Positions 1 to 8,013 of a DNA stretch of 64,000 bases are shown in pieces (within the stretch, counting starts at the first letter, position 1; every line of letters begins with the position of its first letter). The stretch is from the NCBI RefSeq assembly GCF_001968815.1, contig NZ_MIEQ01000018.1:1-64000 (forward strand), written 5' to 3'. Position numbers and translations under genes: made by a program. The notes beneath the pieces are model-generated. The model was not told the DNA's origin. It ran no database searches and was given only the letters and a program-made list of their open reading frames with translations. This DNA comes from Motiliproteus sp. MSK22-1. GTDB lineage: Bacteria; Pseudomonadota; Gammaproteobacteria; Pseudomonadales; Balneatricaceae.

Positions 1-1
1 C

Positions 2-133
2 TTAAAAAGAGAAAGGGTGAACAGAAGAAATTACAAAACCCGAACAGAAGCCAGAGCTGATGTATTTGATTACATCGAGCGATTTTATAACCAGAGGAAG
101 AAGCGTAAGCTAACTCAGAATGCTCTTAACTGA
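2..133 (+). pseudogene. C-terminal remnant of an IS3-family transposase (OrfB)
   Basis: The first frame entering the window reads ...YKTRTEARADVFDYIERFYNQ..., which is the end of the rve integrase domain of IS3-family OrfB proteins (the E of the DDE triad would lie upstream, outside the window). After NQRKKRK the usual SxLGYxSPxxFE tail is replaced by unrelated residues and a TGA, so the end is degenerate. Family assignment rests on this motif only. It marks the left edge as a mobile-element insertion scar. Confidence 0.75.
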
Positions 134-154
134 CTGTCCGTGGAAACGGGGTAA

Positions 155-376
155 AACCAAATAGACGCTAAAGCAACAGAGCAAGAAATTTACAATGCGA
201 CTAAGCAAGATTATGAAAGCTATATGCTATCGAAATCAGACTTCGAGGTTTCAGATGTAAAAACCTTTGATTGGAATAGAGATTCGAATGGTTTTATGTA
301 TGCAACTGCAGATAACCCCAACTTCAATGGAATAAGTGTCCGAAGCTGTGTTATTTCTATTCTTTCAGTTAGATAA
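155..376 (+). pseudogene. Orphan reading-frame fragment, unknown origin
   Basis: An open frame of about 73 codons runs from a TAA at 152 to a TAA at 374, with protein-like composition (KATEQEIYNATKQDYESY..., DVKTFDWNRDSNGFMYAT). It has no usable start near its 5' end; the first ATG is at 224, and no Shine-Dalgarno sequence precedes it. It directly follows the IS3 remnant, so it is best read as the 3' part of a gene cut by the insertion. I do not recognise the family. Confidence 0.3.
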
Positions 377-406
377 GATATCTCCTGAGTCTACTACTTG
401 GAGATA

Positions 407-432
407 ATGGGCCAATAGACCTATTGGCCCAT
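407..432. repeat. Perfect 12-bp inverted repeat (hairpin)
   Basis: ATGGGCCAATAG and its exact complement are separated by only two bases, and GAGA/TCTC outside the arms can extend the stem. It lies about 30 bp after the fragment ending at 376. There is no T-tract, so it may be a terminator stem that has lost its tail, or the stem of a mobile-element end. Confidence 0.5.
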
Positions 433-618
433 CTCTCGGATTAGTTCATTGCTTTTACATTCGATGAACATTAAAGCAATGGAGCCCCATTTACCCCAAG
501 ATGCTATGGATCTATTAGATTTCGGTCTGATCTGAATCTTGGGTGCTATCTGATTCCCCTTGGTACTCTTCGTGATTAGGATTCAGCTGACTAGAGTGGT
601 TATCCAGACTGTCCCAAT

Positions 619-855
619 ATGCATCATTATTGGGATTCATGCTGTCACTACGATCATCGTTTGGTGTTCTGCTCATTTTTATTTCCTATTTGGGTTTTTC
701 GCTGCGCCGATTTGGCCATTCCGGTGAGCATTGGTTTTGTTATTGCCTGTTGTGCCTTTATTGCGGTTTTTTGCATCTGCTCGCTGATTGTTTCGGTTCG
801 TTGGTTTCGTCATATGTCTGCCCTTTTTGATTGGATGAGGTTGCAGAGTAAGTAA
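619..855 (+). CDS. Doubtful small membrane protein
   Basis: A 78-codon frame with one clear hydrophobic stretch (about residues 37-59, VSIGFVIACCAFIAVFCICS) followed by a basic segment, as in a single-pass membrane peptide. No Shine-Dalgarno sequence precedes the ATG, and an overlapping 66-codon frame (630-830) is equally hydrophobic, so the true frame may be shifted or decayed. It precedes the HTH-membrane gene at 931 and could be its partner. I do not recognise a family. The rest of 433-930 holds no other gene. Confidence 0.25.
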   Translation: MHHYWDSCCHYDHRLVFCSFLFPIWVFRCADLAIPVSIGFVIACCAFIAVFCICSLIVSVRWFRHMSALFDWMRLQSK

Positions 856-894
856 CGAACCCTCATATTCCTAATTAACACTAGGAAACAACTT

Positions 895-910
895 GTTAAC
901 TTTGGTTAAC
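895..910. promoter_or_regulatory. Paired GTTAAC operator-like motif
   Basis: Two GTTAAC palindromes separated by TTTG (10-bp centre spacing, one helical turn) lie 20-35 bp before the ATG of the HTH gene at 931. This is the usual position for an autoregulatory operator. The sequence is seen directly; its binding by the adjacent regulator is inference. Confidence 0.4.
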
Positions 911-930
911 TCTCATGGAATCAGAGGCTT

Positions 931-1431
931 ATGAACCTAAAAGAAATGTTGGATGTTTTAACGCGTGATCGATCTTATGATGATCGTAAGGTGCTGAATG
1001 GGGTTGATTTGATTAAGACTGCTAATCAACTTGGCCTTAATTATGATCAGATCGCAGAGTTATGTGGCGTTTCGAAAACAACTATTTCTCATTGGGGAAA
1101 CAAGGATAAAAAGCAATTGCCTAGGCGATCTCAGGTAGAAAAGTTACTGAGTCGAATTGGCTATGGGCGTTTCGAATGTGATCTGGAGCCGTTGAGTGAT
1201 GATGCTATCGAATACCGAAGAGGTGTATCGACAATTGCTGCCTGCATTTTTCTTCTAACTATTCTTGGTTTTGTTTGGTATGTTGCTTGGAAGCCGTGTT
1301 CAGACAGCTGGGAAGAATGCAGTGCTCTGCCTTGGTACGAGAGACCATTATTTACATCTTATAAAGCTAAGCAAAATATCGAAGATTTTCGACAGTATAT
1401 GAAGCAAAAAGAGCATGGTGTTGCTGAGTAG
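931..1431 (+). CDS. HTH regulator with a C-terminal membrane segment
   Basis: The 166-residue protein has a Cro/C1-like helix-turn-helix at about residues 38-57 (YDQIAELCGVSKTTISHWGN), a single hydrophobic helix at about 100-118, and a short tail containing Cys123 and Cys130 on the far side. The N-terminal part should bind DNA while tethered to the inner membrane. A similar HTH-plus-membrane layout occurs in small phage-related regulators of filamentous-phage regions (for example DUF3693 proteins), but I cannot confirm homology. The ATG is preceded by AGAGG at a suitable distance and by two GTTAAC motifs. The gene is followed 8 bp later by a 45-codon ORF and then a terminator, suggesting a two-gene unit, probably acquired along with the neighbouring IS remnant. 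Confidence 0.7.
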   Translation: MNLKEMLDVLTRDRSYDDRKVLNGVDLIKTANQLGLNYDQIAELCGVSKTTISHWGNKDKKQLPRRSQVEKLLSRIGYGRFECDLEPLSDDAIEYRRGVSTIAACIFLLTILGFVWYVAWKPCSDSWEECSALPWYERPLFTSYKAKQNIEDFRQYMKQKEHGVAE

Positions 1432-1439
1432 CAAAAGAT

Positions 1440-1577
1440 ATGAGACTTCGTTCGAATCGTCGTATTCGATTTGAGATATTGGATACTCAATGGAATCTCA
1501 TAACGGTTGATATCCCTTGCTATTTCGGAGCTCTTCGTATTGCGCGAAATGAGATTCGACAAGATCATTGCGGATGA
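1440..1577 (+). CDS. Small basic protein (45 aa), unknown
   Basis: ATG at 1440 opens a 45-codon frame ending at the TGA at 1575. It begins MRLRSNRRIRFEILDTQW and is rich in Arg. It starts 8 bp after the HTH-membrane gene ends and lies before the terminator at 1626, so it is positioned as the second cistron of that unit. There is no strong Shine-Dalgarno sequence, so translation could be coupled. I do not recognise a family; short Arg-rich proteins next to regulators are common in phage-derived modules. Confidence 0.4.
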   Translation: MRLRSNRRIRFEILDTQWNLITVDIPCYFGALRIARNEIRQDHCG

Positions 1578-1625
1578 TGGAAGGCAGTTTCAATTGAGAT
1601 GAAACTGCTGATCAGATAATAAAAT

Positions 1626-1657
1626 ACGGAATTCACCTTGTGGATTCCGTTTTTTTT
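1626..1657 (+). terminator. Rho-independent terminator of the HTH unit
   Basis: ACGGAAT and ATTCCGT form a 7-bp stem around an 11-nt loop, followed by eight T residues. It closes the 931-1577 transcription unit. Confidence 0.85.
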
Positions 1658-2578
1658 GTCCACTTCAGTCAGCGATGGAAGTGATTTTCCCGGCATAGCA
1701 AAGGTTTTTGTTGTATTTTCGGAAGTTCTTTCTATTGGCTTGATCAACTAATCTTTCCAGTAGACTACGTGCATCATTCTTTCTAAGCGGTTACTACTGC
1801 CTCTGGATATGGACGGAGCGTTATCGAAATGGCGAAGCCTGGCTCTGAATAGTAAGCTTGCCGTTAATCAGAGATGTGCCACGTCTTAGTCATAGCATCC
1901 TATAGTTATAGTCCGCCCAGCGATTTTCCCCCCTAATTTTTTGGAATAGATACGTTGGTTATGGTTGCCATTAAGTTGAATATTCCGTTAGTTTTTTTGT
2001 CGGAGTCATGACCTATCCAGTTTGCCTATCTGTATTGCTGGTAGAGTGGAGTATGACAGAGATCTGAGTAGGAGCTATTCAAGGTGGGTTTACCATCTGC
2101 ATTACTGTTTTTGTTGGTTACTTCATTTCTCCGTGATTGTTATGACACTCGTATTGTTTTCGTCTTTTCACCTGATGGTCGCTTGAAGCTCATTTCTGTT
2201 TACTCTGGTAGCTGAAGGTTTTCGGTCTGCTTGATTGCTACCTGGTCTGGTCGGGTTTGCTCAGGTAGGAACTTATACAGCGTCAAGTCTGCTTGTATCG
2301 TTGCATACTCAACCAGGAAAGAGGGGGCGCTATTGGTAGAGTATTAGCGGGAATGTTGGCAGTTATTTGTAGATGGAGACCCGGTCGATTAAGGTTAGTC
2401 TCAAGCAGGGCCTCCTGGCTCTTTCTTAGGTGATATTCGATACTCTTAACTCAGTGCCTTTTGGCCGCTTAAAAATGCTCAGATGAGCTTTGTGGCCCCA
2501 GCAAGTAGGGCGCATTCGTTTAGATGTAGGTCAGAACATTTTAATCCGCATACGATTGAGCAGGGTAGGTGGTAGCTC
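1658..2578. other. 0.9-kb stretch with no convincing gene
   Basis: All long frames are broken. Short hydrophobic runs appear in two frames around 2050-2130, separated by stops, which looks like decayed membrane-protein coding sequence. The one short frame with a ribosome binding site (2084-2215) is listed separately. No RNA gene or repeat was recognised. The state fits a decayed mobile element joined to the IS3 scar at the left edge. Confidence 0.5.
2084..2215 (+). CDS. Possible 43-aa membrane peptide (weak)
   Basis: A GTG at 2084, with AGGAG about 10 nt upstream, opens 43 codons: a hydrophobic start (GLPSALLFLLVTSFL) then a polar segment (YDTRIVFVFSPDGRLKLIS). It could be a real small secreted or membrane peptide, or a leftover of a larger decayed gene. 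It is unsupported by neighbours. Confidence 0.15.
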   Translation: MGLPSALLFLLVTSFLRDCYDTRIVFVFSPDGRLKLISVYSGS

Positions 2579-3370
2579 TTATTGAGTTTGCGATATCTTA
2601 TTTTTCTTTTTTTCCGGGCAGAAAAATAGATAGGAAAAAGACAAGAAGGCAGCAATTAAGATGATTTGAGAGAATTCTAGAATTACTTTAATCACTGAAA
2701 GCAGGTTCCAAAATACGGCTAGAAGGGTAGGGTTCTCAATACCCGTTAACAGGTATGGAATCATGCCTAAAGCATAAATGATGACAGATATTGGTATAAA
2801 CGACAGTAATCCACCTGCCAGTAACCGGCCCGTATTTTTTTGTGTAAGCCGCCAGGACTCCTTGGCCTTGAACTTTTTAGAGTCTATTGCGATTGCAGGC
2901 AGTATTAGTGTGAAACGATAAAGTGCAACTGCTGTAATGATCGAAACTATTGCCAAGAAGCCCATGATGATAATGGGGTTTCCAACAAACCGTACAAACC
3001 TGTTGGAGGTACTTAAGAAGTAATTTGCAGCTATTGCTGGCCCCATGATTATAAATGTTGCAAAAATCATAATTGATAAATAGGCAATGACAGGTCTGTT
3101 TAACGGTGCTCCCAGGCCTCTCGGCTGTTCTTTTAGGATAATAAACCGATGCCATGCCACAGCGATTGCTGCAGTCACTAATACCTTGGCTATAGAGCTT
3201 GTTTGGGCGTAGAGAGGTTGCTGCTCAACCAATGCGTAGTATCCGACAGCTGCAGAAAAGGAGTAATAAACAATGAACCATGACCAGCACAGTTTCACTG
3301 CAGTCGAACTGTTTTCCAGGAGACTTTGGTATGCAACTTTTACCGTTTGAAAGACCGGTAGTTTTTCCAA
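2579..3370 (-). CDS. Polytopic membrane protein, unknown function
   Basis: The 263-residue protein has about six hydrophobic segments (near residues 28-45, 62-75, 93-115, 132-155, 183-203 and 215-248) and a Lys-rich C-terminus (PEKKKNK), so it is an inner-membrane protein. The layout resembles the small YciC-like or GDPD-associated membrane-domain families, but I see no diagnostic motif. The start is TTG, supported by a near-perfect AAGGAGGT about 7 nt upstream; no better ATG exists. It stands alone between the decayed region and the parS sites. Function is not predictable from sequence. Confidence 0.75.
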   Translation of the reverse strand: MEKLPVFQTVKVAYQSLLENSSTAVKLCWSWFIVYYSFSAAVGYYALVEQQPLYAQTSSIAKVLVTAAIAVAWHRFIILKEQPRGLGAPLNRPVIAYLSIMIFATFIIMGPAIAANYFLSTSNRFVRFVGNPIIIMGFLAIVSIITAVALYRFTLILPAIAIDSKKFKAKESWRLTQKNTGRLLAGGLLSFIPISVIIYALGMIPYLLTGIENPTLLAVFWNLLSVIKVILEFSQIILIAAFLSFSYLFFCPEKKKNKISQTQ

Positions 3371-3680
3371 AATAATGACCTCCTTAATTCAGATACATCC
3401 CAGGCGAATGAAAGCAGACCATTGCTTTCTCTATATCCACAATAAACACTTGGTAGCTGATTGAGGAGAAGATAGCCGTTGATTAACAGCAGATACTCCA
3501 ACATATATTTCGATGCATTAATCTAAGCTTAGGTAAACTACCGGCGGGTGTAACACTCTTTTTGAAAAATATTGACTCTAACAAATGGGTTCAGATGGAA
3601 GTGCTTAGGTTTTTAGAATGCCTGTTATGAGTTATTTTCTGATTACCCTAACTTTGGCACCATGCTAGATTTTCATGGAA

Positions 3681-3696
3681 TGTTTCACGTGGAACA
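3681..3696. promoter_or_regulatory. parS: parS-like site (one mismatch)
   Basis: TGTTTCACGTGGAACA matches the conserved chromosomal ParB-binding site TGTTTCACGTGAAACA at 15 of 16 positions. Single-mismatch sites of this type are commonly bound. It lies 115 bp from a perfect copy in the gap between the membrane gene and gmhB. Confidence 0.85.
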
Positions 3697-3805
3697 TCAG
3701 TGACAAGCGTTTGAAGTCATAGATGTCGAAAACCAGTTGAAAGAAGTTTGCAAAAATTTGCAGATGTTTAATATCAATGAATCGTCGTTTTCTATTCTAG
3801 ATAAT

Positions 3806-3833
3806 GGCTGATGTTTCACGTGAAACATCAGCC
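3806..3833. promoter_or_regulatory. parS: Perfect parS site inside a 28-bp palindrome
   Basis: Bases 3812-3827 read TGTTTCACGTGAAACA, the exact chromosomal parS consensus loaded by ParB for segregation of the origin region. The symmetry extends six bases on each side (GGCTGA/TCAGCC), giving a 28-bp perfect palindrome ending 17 bp before the gmhB stop codon. A hairpin from it could also end gmhB transcription. Apart from the two parS sites, 3371-3850 holds no recognisable gene. Confidence 0.95.
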
Positions 3834-3850
3834 AAGGGTAGGAATAATTC

Positions 3851-4396
3851 TTACTGGTTTGCTGTGAGGATGTAAGTTGCGGCTGCTTGCAAATCATCAA
3901 CGATTATTACGTTCTCAATGTCGAGTCCTTTAGCTAGAGTCCGCTCTCCCTTTCCTGTTCGCACAAGAATCGGTGTGCAGCCACGAGCAAGTCCAGCCTC
4001 CAGATCCCGTTTGCTGTCGCCAACAATAAAAGCCCCCTCTGCTGATTGACCAAAATGTTTCTCAATTTGAGTGATTAGACCGGGGGATGGCTTGCGGCAT
4101 TGACACCGATCATCAGGGCCGTGAGGGCAAAAGAATATGCCATCGATATGTCCGCCAGCGGCGTTTACCAGTGCTTCCATCTTGTTGTGCATTGCCTTAA
4201 GGGTTTCCAGCGAAAAGTAGTTACGAGCGATACCGGATTGATTGGTGGCGACGGCGACAAGGTAACCAGCACTAGATAGTTGCGCGATTGCTTCGGCACT
4301 TCCGGGAATAGGTATCCACTCATCAACGCTTTTTATGTAGTTGTCCGAATCTTCGTTAATGACGCCATCGCGGTCAAGAATTACCAATTTGTTCAT
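3851..4396 (-). CDS. gmhB: D-glycero-beta-D-manno-heptose-1,7-bisphosphate 7-phosphatase
   Basis: GmhB removes the 7-phosphate from heptose bisphosphate in the cytoplasmic ADP-heptose pathway for LPS inner core. The 181-residue HAD-superfamily protein shows the motif I nucleophile DRDGVINED at the N-terminus, motif II TNQSG, the Cys/His zinc loop CPHGPDDRCQCRKP, and the motif III/IV part GDSKRDLEAGL. The frame extends 59 codons upstream, but those residues are unlike the family, and MNKLVILDRDG at 4396 fits the normal GmhB start. It is downstream of glyQS on the same strand, as in Pseudomonas. Confidence 0.95.
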   Translation of the reverse strand: MNKLVILDRDGVINEDSDNYIKSVDEWIPIPGSAEAIAQLSSAGYLVAVATNQSGIARNYFSLETLKAMHNKMEALVNAAGGHIDGIFFCPHGPDDRCQCRKPSPGLITQIEKHFGQSAEGAFIVGDSKRDLEAGLARGCTPILVRTGKGERTLAKGLDIENVIIVDDLQAAATYILTANQ

Positions 4397-4576
4397 AAGA
4401 TTCCTGAAGGGTTTTTCTACCAGAATACTGTGGATAAAGTAGATACTGCTGCTCGCCGTAATCCTTGTTAACGAAGATAGAGGTAGCGACGATAGGTTTA
4501 AGGGAAAACTATTATAGCACTGAGTAGTCGGTTGAGTTGTTTTGCATTGTCGGTATCTGATTTGAGCAGGCACAAA

Positions 4577-4599
4577 AAAACCGGCGCGAGGCCGGTTTT
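4577..4599 (-). terminator. Terminator after glyS
   Basis: CCGGC/GCCGG with flanking A/T pairs forms a GC-rich stem. On the minus strand it is followed by a run of seven T residues, which fits termination of the glyQ-glyS transcript. Confidence 0.85.
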
Positions 4600-4615
4600 G
4601 AATTGCTGCGAATAA

Positions 4616-6694
4616 TTAGCCCAGTAAGGCTATATCTGCGACCAGTAAGAAACGTGATCGTAGTTGGCTTAGCAACCTAATACGATTATCACGAACTTTC
4701 TCATCATCCGCCATGACCATCACTTTATCGAAGAAATGGTCGACGCTGGCTTGTAGCTGGGCGAGATTTTCCAGAACAGCCTTATAATTTGCCTCAGCCA
4801 TTAACTCACCTAAAAGTGAGTCAAGAGAACTGAGTTCGGTATGAAGCGCTCGCTCTGCGTCTTCTTGCATAAGAGTGGTGTCAACAGCGACTGAACCGGG
4901 ATCTCCTTGCTTTGCCAGAATGTTAGAAACTCGCTTGTTGGCAGCTGCAAGAGCTTCGGCCTGCGGTAAAGTACGGAAATGATTAACCGCTTTCACACGG
5001 TTATCAAAATCCAGTGGGCTGGTAGGATTCTTCGCTTTAACAGCCAGGAATATTTCAGCAGGAACACCTTCATCCGAGTACCAGGCGCGGAACCGTTCCA
5101 GCATAAACTCTAATACTGTTTTTTCTAAACCGTCGCGAGCGGGTAGGTCTGCGTAGTTATTCGCTGCCTGTTCCAACAGTTCCAGTAGGTCAAGATCCAA
5201 TTCTTTTTCAACCAGAATCCGAAGAGTACCGAGCGTTGCACGTCGAAGGGCAAAGGGGTCTTTGCTTCCGGTAGGGGGCTGGTTGATTCCAAACAGACCG
5301 ACCAGAGTATCAAGCCGATCGGCGATTGCGATTGCTTGTCCTGTTTTGCTGTCCGGCAAAGTATCACCAGCAAACTTAGGCAGATATTGCTGGTAGATTG
5401 CAGCAGCGACTTCTTCTGGCTCACCATCGTTTGTTGCATAGTGATATCCCATCAGCCCTTGAAGATCAGTAAACTCCAGAACCATCTCGCTGACCAGATC
5501 GGTTTTTGCCAGCATGGCAGCACGCTCGGCCCAGGCAGTATTACCATTGATTTTACCGGCGATGACCGAGGCCAGTTTAGAAACTCGAACAGACTTATCA
5601 TAGACTGTCCCCAGCTTCGCTTGGAAGACAATCGGCTTTAAACGATCGATACGGGATTCAAGACTATGCTTCTTGTCAGTTTCAAAAAAGAAGGCCGCAT
5701 CAGCGAGTCGTGGACGAATCACTCGCTCATTACCGGAAATAACCTGCTGTGGGTCCTTGCTCTCAATGTTACTGATGGTAATGAAGTAGGGTTGAATAGC
5801 TCCCTCCTCATTAACCACATGGAAGTACTTCTGGTGTTCCTTCATGGAGGACACCAGTGCTTCTGCAGGTACTTCCAGGAAGCGTTCTTCAAAGCGTCCG
5901 GATAGCGCTACAGGCCATTCCACCAAACCGGTTACTTCGTCCAAAAGGGCTGGATCTATGACTGCTTTGGCTCCTAGCGATTCTGCTGCCAGGTGTATTT
6001 GTTCCTCTATGTTCCTGCGGCGTTTATCGAAGTCGGCTATCACATATCCGCTTTCAGCAAGGGCGCTTTCATACTCAGAAGGTGCAATCAACTCGATGGA
6101 CTTATTGTAGTGGAAGCGATGACCAAAGGTTTTGCGAGCAGCCTGATGTCCGAGGATTTCTGCATCAAGCACTTCATCACCAAACAGCATGACACACCAA
6201 TGAGCGGGCCGGACGAATTCGACTTTGCTTGTGCCCCAACGCATACGTTTAGGAATAGGCAGACTGTCCAGGCATTGCTGGATTAATGCCGCCAGCTTTT
6301 CATTAATGGGCTGAGCTGGTTCTTGTTGAGAAAAAGCCATTTTGCCGTTTTGTTCTTCCAGCTCATCAATACTGGCTCCACATTTCTTAGCGAAGCCTTC
6401 CAGCGCTTTGGTTGGTTTTTTATCCGCGTCGAAGCAGATTTGAACAGGCGGTCCAGTCAGTACTGTGGTCTTACTCGGTGTGTGGGTTGGTAAGGCTGTA
6501 GCACGTATTGCCAGACGGCGGGGTGTGGCGAAAGCATGGATCTCCGTTTCGGTTAAAATCTGTTTCGCATCTTTGGCAAAGATATCTGCAAGCCCGGTTT
6601 CAAAGCTTTGCATGAAAGCATTAGATAGGGATTTGAGCGCTTTTGGGGGCAGCTCTTCTGTCCCCAGTTCAAATAAAAAGTCACGAAATTCCAT
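4616..6694 (-). CDS. glyS: Glycyl-tRNA synthetase beta subunit
   Basis: This is the beta subunit of the alpha2-beta2 bacterial glycyl-tRNA synthetase, which charges tRNA-Gly in the cytoplasm. The 692-residue length is normal. The N-terminus (FLFELGTEELPPKAL) is the family signature, and the C-terminal part has the DALR-like anticodon region (KDPFALRRATLGTLRILVE, then DFDNRVKAVNHF, FFDKVMVMADDEKVRDNRI). It overlaps the end of glyQ by one base, so translation is coupled. A terminator follows. Confidence 0.98.
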   Translation of the reverse strand: MEFRDFLFELGTEELPPKALKSLSNAFMQSFETGLADIFAKDAKQILTETEIHAFATPRRLAIRATALPTHTPSKTTVLTGPPVQICFDADKKPTKALEGFAKKCGASIDELEEQNGKMAFSQQEPAQPINEKLAALIQQCLDSLPIPKRMRWGTSKVEFVRPAHWCVMLFGDEVLDAEILGHQAARKTFGHRFHYNKSIELIAPSEYESALAESGYVIADFDKRRRNIEEQIHLAAESLGAKAVIDPALLDEVTGLVEWPVALSGRFEERFLEVPAEALVSSMKEHQKYFHVVNEEGAIQPYFITISNIESKDPQQVISGNERVIRPRLADAAFFFETDKKHSLESRIDRLKPIVFQAKLGTVYDKSVRVSKLASVIAGKINGNTAWAERAAMLAKTDLVSEMVLEFTDLQGLMGYHYATNDGEPEEVAAAIYQQYLPKFAGDTLPDSKTGQAIAIADRLDTLVGLFGINQPPTGSKDPFALRRATLGTLRILVEKELDLDLLELLEQAANNYADLPARDGLEKTVLEFMLERFRAWYSDEGVPAEIFLAVKAKNPTSPLDFDNRVKAVNHFRTLPQAEALAAANKRVSNILAKQGDPGSVAVDTTLMQEDAERALHTELSSLDSLLGELMAEANYKAVLENLAQLQASVDHFFDKVMVMADDEKVRDNRIRLLSQLRSRFLLVADIALLG

Positions 6695-7644
6695 TAGCTT
6701 TCCTCCCCTGTGTTGGCAAGTAGCTCAGTACGAAGTGCTTCGCTGGCAAGCGGGAAGCCTTTCTGCTTTCGGGCCTCGTAGTAGGCTTCGCAAACGGCAC
6801 GAGCCAGAGTACGAACACGCAGGATATAGCGCTGGCGTTCTGTGACGGATATGGCGTGACGAGCGTCCAGCAGGTTAAAGGTGTGCGAAGCTTTCATGAC
6901 CATTTCGTAAGCAGGAAGCGGTAACCCTTTTTCGACTAAGCGCTGACTGTCTTTTTCATACTGATCAAAGCATTGGAACAGGAAAGGGACATCAGCTTCT
7001 TCATAGTTGAAGGTGGACATTTCCACTTCGTTCTGATGGAACACATCACCGTAGGTTACTTTGCCACTCGGACCCTCTGTCCATACCAGGTCATAGATTG
7101 AATCTACGCCCTGAAGGTACATGGCGATGCGCTCCAGGCCATAGGTAATCTCACCGGTTACAGGGTAACACTCCAGTCCGCCTACCTGTTGGAAGTAAGT
7201 GAACTGGGTCACTTCCATGCCGTTTAGCCAGACTTCCCAGCCGAGCCCCCAGGCTCCTAGAGTGGGAGACTCCCAGTTATCCTCTACAAAGCGCACATCG
7301 TGAACCAATGGGTCAATGCCAAGGGTTTTCAGTGAGTTCAGATAGAGCTCCTGAAGATTGTCAGGAGAGGGCTTCATTACTACCTGAAACTGGTAGTAAT
7401 GCTGCAGGCGATTTGGATTTTCGCCATAGCGGCCGTCAGTGGGGCGACGACAGGGTTGTACATAGGCTGCGTTCCAGTTTTCTGGTCCTACAGCTCTCAG
7501 GGTTGTGGCGGGATGGAAAGTCCCGGCACCCACTTCCATGTCCAATGGCTGGACAACAACACAGCCTTGATCAGCCCAGTAGTTTTGCAGGGTCATTATT
7601 AAGCCCTGAAAGGTACTGGCATCTACGGATAACTTGTCACTCAC
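6694..7644 (-). CDS. glyQ: Glycyl-tRNA synthetase alpha subunit
   Basis: This is the catalytic (class II aaRS fold) alpha subunit of heterotetrameric glycyl-tRNA synthetase. At 316 residues it matches the family and shows conserved blocks [54 protein letters not shown] and [19 protein letters not shown]. It is the first gene of the glyQ-glyS unit and overlaps glyS by one base. The 369 bp upstream (7645-8013) hold no gene I can support. Confidence 0.98.
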   Translation of the reverse strand: MSDKLSVDASTFQGLIMTLQNYWADQGCVVVQPLDMEVGAGTFHPATTLRAVGPENWNAAYVQPCRRPTDGRYGENPNRLQHYYQFQVVMKPSPDNLQELYLNSLKTLGIDPLVHDVRFVEDNWESPTLGAWGLGWEVWLNGMEVTQFTYFQQVGGLECYPVTGEITYGLERIAMYLQGVDSIYDLVWTEGPSGKVTYGDVFHQNEVEMSTFNYEEADVPFLFQCFDQYEKDSQRLVEKGLPLPAYEMVMKASHTFNLLDARHAISVTERQRYILRVRTLARAVCEAYYEARKQKGFPLASEALRTELLANTGEES

Positions 7645-8013
7645 TCAGATCACCATCTATGGTTGTAGATAACTCAATTCGCCCAAACCGGGCATTATAC
7701 ATGATATCCCCATTAATGCCGGGTCCCGGCGTAATAGAATCACTTAAACAGGTGTGGATAATTCAGTGGATTGTTTATTTAAGTCAGGATTGGAAACTTA
7801 TGTGAACTGATGGAAAAAATAGCCTTTTCATCGCTTCCTCAGAGGCTGATCTTTGCAGGTTGGAGCTTGCTCTTTTAAGTCTGGAAGACTATCGAATTGA
7901 AAAAGGTGAAGTCGATTCAAGTTTTATTGGATGGGGCTGGGATAATTTATCTGGGAATTTGAAACGGTAGTGAAAACTTGCCAGCGCTGAATCGAAGATA
8001 TCAGCGCAATGTT

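Noticed and set aside
630-830. Overlapping 66-codon frame to the 619 ORF
   Set aside because: Equally hydrophobic and without a ribosome binding site; only one of the two can be real and neither is strongly supported, so only the longer is listed at low confidence.
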